A DNA stretch of 64,000 nt from Cydia pomonella (Eukaryota > Arthropoda > Insecta > Lepidoptera > Tortricidae). Under the pieces are notes generated by a model. The model worked only from the letters and a program-made list of their open reading frames with translations. It did not search any database and was not told the origin of the DNA. The stretch's first letter is position 1; every line of letters starts with the position of its first letter. This document shows, piece by piece, positions 61,060 through 64,000 of the stretch. The position numbers were made by a program, and so were the translations under genes. The DNA is taken from the NCBI RefSeq assembly GCF_033807575.1, contig NC_084708.1:4302501-4366500 (forward strand), read 5' to 3'.

Positions 61060-62383
61060 GTGAGTAATGTAGGACAAACATACAGCATGTTTTTCATAAA
61101 TATTGTTTTTTCCTTATTTTTTGAAGTCAACATGCTGACTTATCTATCCCATACTACTTGTATGTTTACTGGGAAAATATTGTGATTGTAATATAAAAGG
61201 TAAAGTAGCGTTACTAGCGATGTCCGCCAAAAACAATGGCCCATTACCATAATCATTAAGCTGAGGCCGTCAACCGTGCAAGGCCACTGGCGCAAGCGCC
61301 ACAATAGACTTGTAAGTTTTCTAGAGGTCAATGGTTACAGGAAACTTGCGATTCTGGTTTCTTGATTGTTTTCGTTAATTATTGTTTAGTTGTTCCTATT
61401 GCTTGAATGAAGGTAGGTTTCACATATTGTGAGAAAAATGCCCTACCCTCTCTCATGCGTCAAAAATAGTCATGAAATGTTATCTACCTAACTAGTAAGT
61501 TCAAGATAATAAAAATGCAAACATGATAAAAACGCAGCTGTGGTGTAAAGTATAATTTATTTGAGCACTTCACTAAAGATAAGACATCTTAACCTAGAAT
61601 ATACAACAAAAGTTGAAGATACAGTCTTTTATAGTTTGTTTGCAGATAATTACTTCTAAACTAACCATCAAGATAATACTGAACCAATTAGGACACGGCA
61701 AAGTGCGACATGTATAATAGATAACTGTCGAAAATCACAAGATTTTGGTTTGGTGTATTCCTATTTGTGTAAGGGATGTAAATGATATTGCCACATCGCC
61801 ACCATACCATACATGAGGAGTGGACACATGGGAATACACCAATTTTTCTCTATTCATAAAGTAAAATCTAAATTTTATAAATAGCTTTTGATGATAAACT
61901 TTGGGATGCCAATTTTGGATAGCATATATAATAAAGTTAATGAGTAGAATGTATTTATGCTATTTAAAATATCTTAGTGGAATATATTTATGGCACCTAT
62001 GTAAAAATGGCATATATTGCCTTACAAAATATGGTTTTCAACTAACTATACTAAGTTATACATTGAGGATGAACACAATTTATTTGATGACTTAAATGCT
62101 ACTTGGGAAATCTTGAGGAAGTCAATGGGTTATTCTTATAATAATTATAACTAAATTGCAAGACACATTATGAATCACTTTTAGCGCCTACCAGTCTGTT
62201 CCTATCCTAATGAGTTTTAAAAACATGAAAGATACAATTAATGTATCTCCACCTTTACAAGGTAGATTATTTTTCAAAAGTACAATAATACAATCTTCTG
62301 GTAGGTTTGTTCTTGGTAAACATTTGAATGGGTTCATTAGCTCAAGTGAATTAATGCTGATGATGATATGAATTGATATTCCA
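61060..62383. other. Intergenic region or 3' UTR of the 106-aa gene
   Basis: AT-rich, with an M1 MITE at 61752. No coding segment seen. The part next to 62383 is probably the minus-strand 3' UTR. Confidence 0.5.
61752..61840. mobile_element. hAT-like MITE, family M1, copy 5
   Basis: GGTGTATTCCTATTTGTG at the left and CATGGGAATACACC at the right; 89 bp. No target duplication visible. Confidence 0.7.
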
Positions 62384-62800
62384 TTATGCAGTATCTAAGT
62401 GAATCATGTCATAATTTCTCTCTTTTTTGCACAAAATAGGGTAGCACATAGAAAAGTAATAGAAGCCCATTCCTCCGAGTATCACACCTAAAATAATTAC
62501 CACGATGCCCCAGGCAGATACGCCGAGGCCACGGCGCGCGGCTTGTCCAGGGACACCGGTAGACGTGCCCTGCGAGAACATGGGGTTCTTTGCCGGTTTA
62601 CCTCCATCATATTTTCCGGAGCCGCCGTAAGTGCTATATGCCTCGCATGACAATAATACGTTCAATGCTGAAAAAAACATAAGTCACATTAACAATGTAT
62701 ACTAAACCAAAAACACAAATTTTAGTGTGCAGATATTCATAGATGAATGGTCCATTAACTTACTGAGTAGAAGTAGGGTGAGACGAAGGAACAAACTCAT
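62384..62800 (-). CDS. 106-residue type I membrane protein, unidentified
   Basis: Two coding exons: 62800-62764 and 62667-62384, phase 1, GT/AG ends, with a pyrimidine-rich acceptor. The short first exon supplies the start: the joined protein begins MSLFLRLTLLLL, a clear signal peptide (about 1-22). A Gly/Ser/Tyr/Lys-rich lumenal part follows (23-60). A single transmembrane helix (about 64-87, WGIVVIILGVILGGMGF) leads to a short tail with cysteines and charged residues (CKKERNYDMIHLDTA). I do not recognise the family. The gene is divergent from ribophorin I, with 464 bp between start codons. Confidence 0.75.
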
Positions 62801-63264
62801 TATTACGATACGGGCTTCAATTTCCTGCAGAGTCCCGGTAGAAATAACACAAGATAAATACAAATTGCGGCAGTAGAAAGTTCAATGAAGACACAGTGTA
62901 CACGTCTTCATTCACAATTTCCAAGAAACCCCAGCGAATTCGTTAATATTTAGTACTTGCATCGAACTACAACATTAAAAGCGTCACCCGCGTCCAAACA
63001 AGCGAATAAAACTAATTAAATTGAACGAGTCCTGGTGAATGACAGCTATTTGAACGAATGAATCAAAATTTCAAATTACTATAGTGATGATCATTGTTGT
63101 GGCCAATTACGGTTTTTATTTTGAGCTATCGATTCAGCATTCATACTATTAATAATCGATTATATTTGTTATATGGCAACACAAAATGTTCAACGTATTT
63201 CCTCTGAAGTGCTGGCGTGTACTTCCGCTAAAGTGTCAAACATTGTCAGTGGCAGTGGGGCAAA
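62801..63264. promoter_or_regulatory. Shared divergent promoter region
   Basis: 464 bp between the start codons of the 106-aa membrane protein (-) and ribophorin I (+), which must include both 5' UTRs. No ERSE or TATA box was seen in the expected place. Confidence 0.5.
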
Positions 63265-64000
63265 ATGTTACCGGTGATGGCTAAATTACAATTTTGGTTT
63301 ATATTTTTGATCTACGTAATCATCCAATGTAGGAGCGCCGCAGTGGATACAATCACCAACGATATAAAGATCAACAATGCAGACAGAACAATTGATATCA
63401 CATCGCAACTCGTGAAAATTTCATCGAAAATAACGTTGGAGAATGCGGGTTCTTCGCCGGTGAAACAATTCCTGCTCGCCTCAGAAGGTTCAGCCAAGAA
63501 TAATATCGCATTTGTCGGTGCTAAAGATAGCAATAACAAAGATCTTCGTATTACTGAGACTACAGTAAAAGGTTATGATAACGTAAAGTTTTGGCGTGTC
63601 GAGCTCAAAGAGGCAATCAACGCCGGTTCTAACGCCGTCATTAACACCGAAGCTGTGCTCACTAAGGCTCTGCTCCCTTATCCGACCGCTATCACGCAAG
63701 CTGAGGATCAACTAGTCAAGTATCACGGTAATCTGAATTTCTACTCGCCTTACACCGTCGCGTCACAAAAAACCACTGTTGTATTAAATACAAAGAGTGT
63801 GGAGTCTTTTACAAAGGTGAAGCCTTTCGTGCAACAGGACGGCAACATCATTTACGGCCCTTACACCAATGTGGCTGCATTCAGTGAAAAGGAGTTGAGC
63901 ATTCATTACAAGAACAACTCTCCATTCCTAACTGTGAGGCGCGTGGAGCGTCTCATCGAGGTATCCCATTGGGGCAACATTGCTGTTGAGGAAGTCATTG
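63265..64000 (+). CDS. RPN1: Ribophorin I, oligosaccharyltransferase subunit (partial)
   Basis: Ribophorin I is a membrane subunit of the ER oligosaccharyltransferase that transfers the N-glycan to nascent proteins. The frame is open from the ATG at 63265 to the window end (245 codons) with no intron so far; the full protein is about 600 residues, so the C-terminal part and membrane anchor lie outside. Residues 1-26 form a signal peptide (hydrophobic FWFIFLIYVII, then small residues). Recognised by the N-terminal domain phrases: VDTITNDIKINN, LTKALLPYP, IIYGPYTNV, YKNNSPFLTV and IEVSHWGNIAVEE near residues 231-243. GC content rises as in conserved coding DNA. A second ATG (codon 5) is an alternative start. 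Confidence 0.95.
   Translation, partial: MLPVMAKLQFWFIFLIYVIIQCRSAAVDTITNDIKINNADRTIDITSQLVKISSKITLENAGSSPVKQFLLASEGSAKNNIAFVGAKDSNNKDLRITETTVKGYDNVKFWRVELKEAINAGSNAVINTEAVLTKALLPYPTAITQAEDQLVKYHGNLNFYSPYTVASQKTTVVLNTKSVESFTKVKPFVQQDGNIIYGPYTNVAAFSEKELSIHYKNNSPFLTVRRVERLIEVSHWGNIAVEEVI

Noticed and set aside
1..64000. CRISPR array, operon, rRNA or viral gene
   Set aside because: No regularly spaced direct repeats, no rRNA-like segment and no viral gene seen. Gene structure is eukaryotic throughout.

Overview
The window is AT-rich animal nuclear DNA with intron-split genes. It is almost certainly from a moth or butterfly. Supporting this are an insect-type multisubstrate deoxynucleoside kinase, a MADF-BESS DNA-binding protein (a family expanded in insects), and a dense load of tRNA-derived SINEs, RTE-like and other non-LTR elements and short hairpin MITEs of the kinds I know from Lepidoptera. 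The species cannot be named. There is no prokaryotic or viral gene content, CRISPR array or rRNA.

Layout. 1-22.4 kb holds no gene I can support: it is intergenic or intronic DNA with LINE 3' fragments, SINEs and hairpin elements. 22.86-23.65 kb (-) is a two-exon MADF-BESS gene. 24-31 kb is repeat-rich and includes a three-level nested insertion at 29.6-30.8 kb. 32.3-32.5 kb (-) may encode a 62-residue membrane microprotein. 33.6-35.2 kb is a cluster of related hairpin repeats. 36.2-39.9 kb (-) is a four-exon deoxynucleoside kinase (247 aa) whose third intron carries a 1.2-kb foldback element and a SINE. 41.5-59.9 kb (+) is an eight-exon gene for the ER disulfide isomerase P5/PDIA6 (423 aa, two CGHC active sites, C-terminal KDEL). 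Its long introns hold a Met-less candidate terminal exon (42.6-43.3 kb), hAT-like MITEs, a transposon nest with near-identical inverted arms around a LINE (49.3-53.5 kb), and decayed tandem copies of exon 5 (54.8-55.1 kb). 62.38-62.80 kb (-) encodes a 106-aa type I membrane protein, head to head with ribophorin I (+, from 63.265 kb and running off the window).

How the genes relate. PDIA6 (oxidative folding) and ribophorin I (oligosaccharyltransferase) both act in the ER lumen or membrane, and the 106-aa protein probably enters the same pathway. The deoxynucleoside kinase (nucleotide salvage) and the MADF-BESS factor (nuclear) look unrelated, so no operon-like logic is implied. The best regulatory signal is a perfect ER stress response element (CCAAT-N9-CCACG) about 160 bp upstream of the PDIA6 start codon. 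I found no convincing wholly new system. The most unusual items are the exon-5 duplications, the candidate alternative terminal exon in PDIA6, and the large inverted structures.
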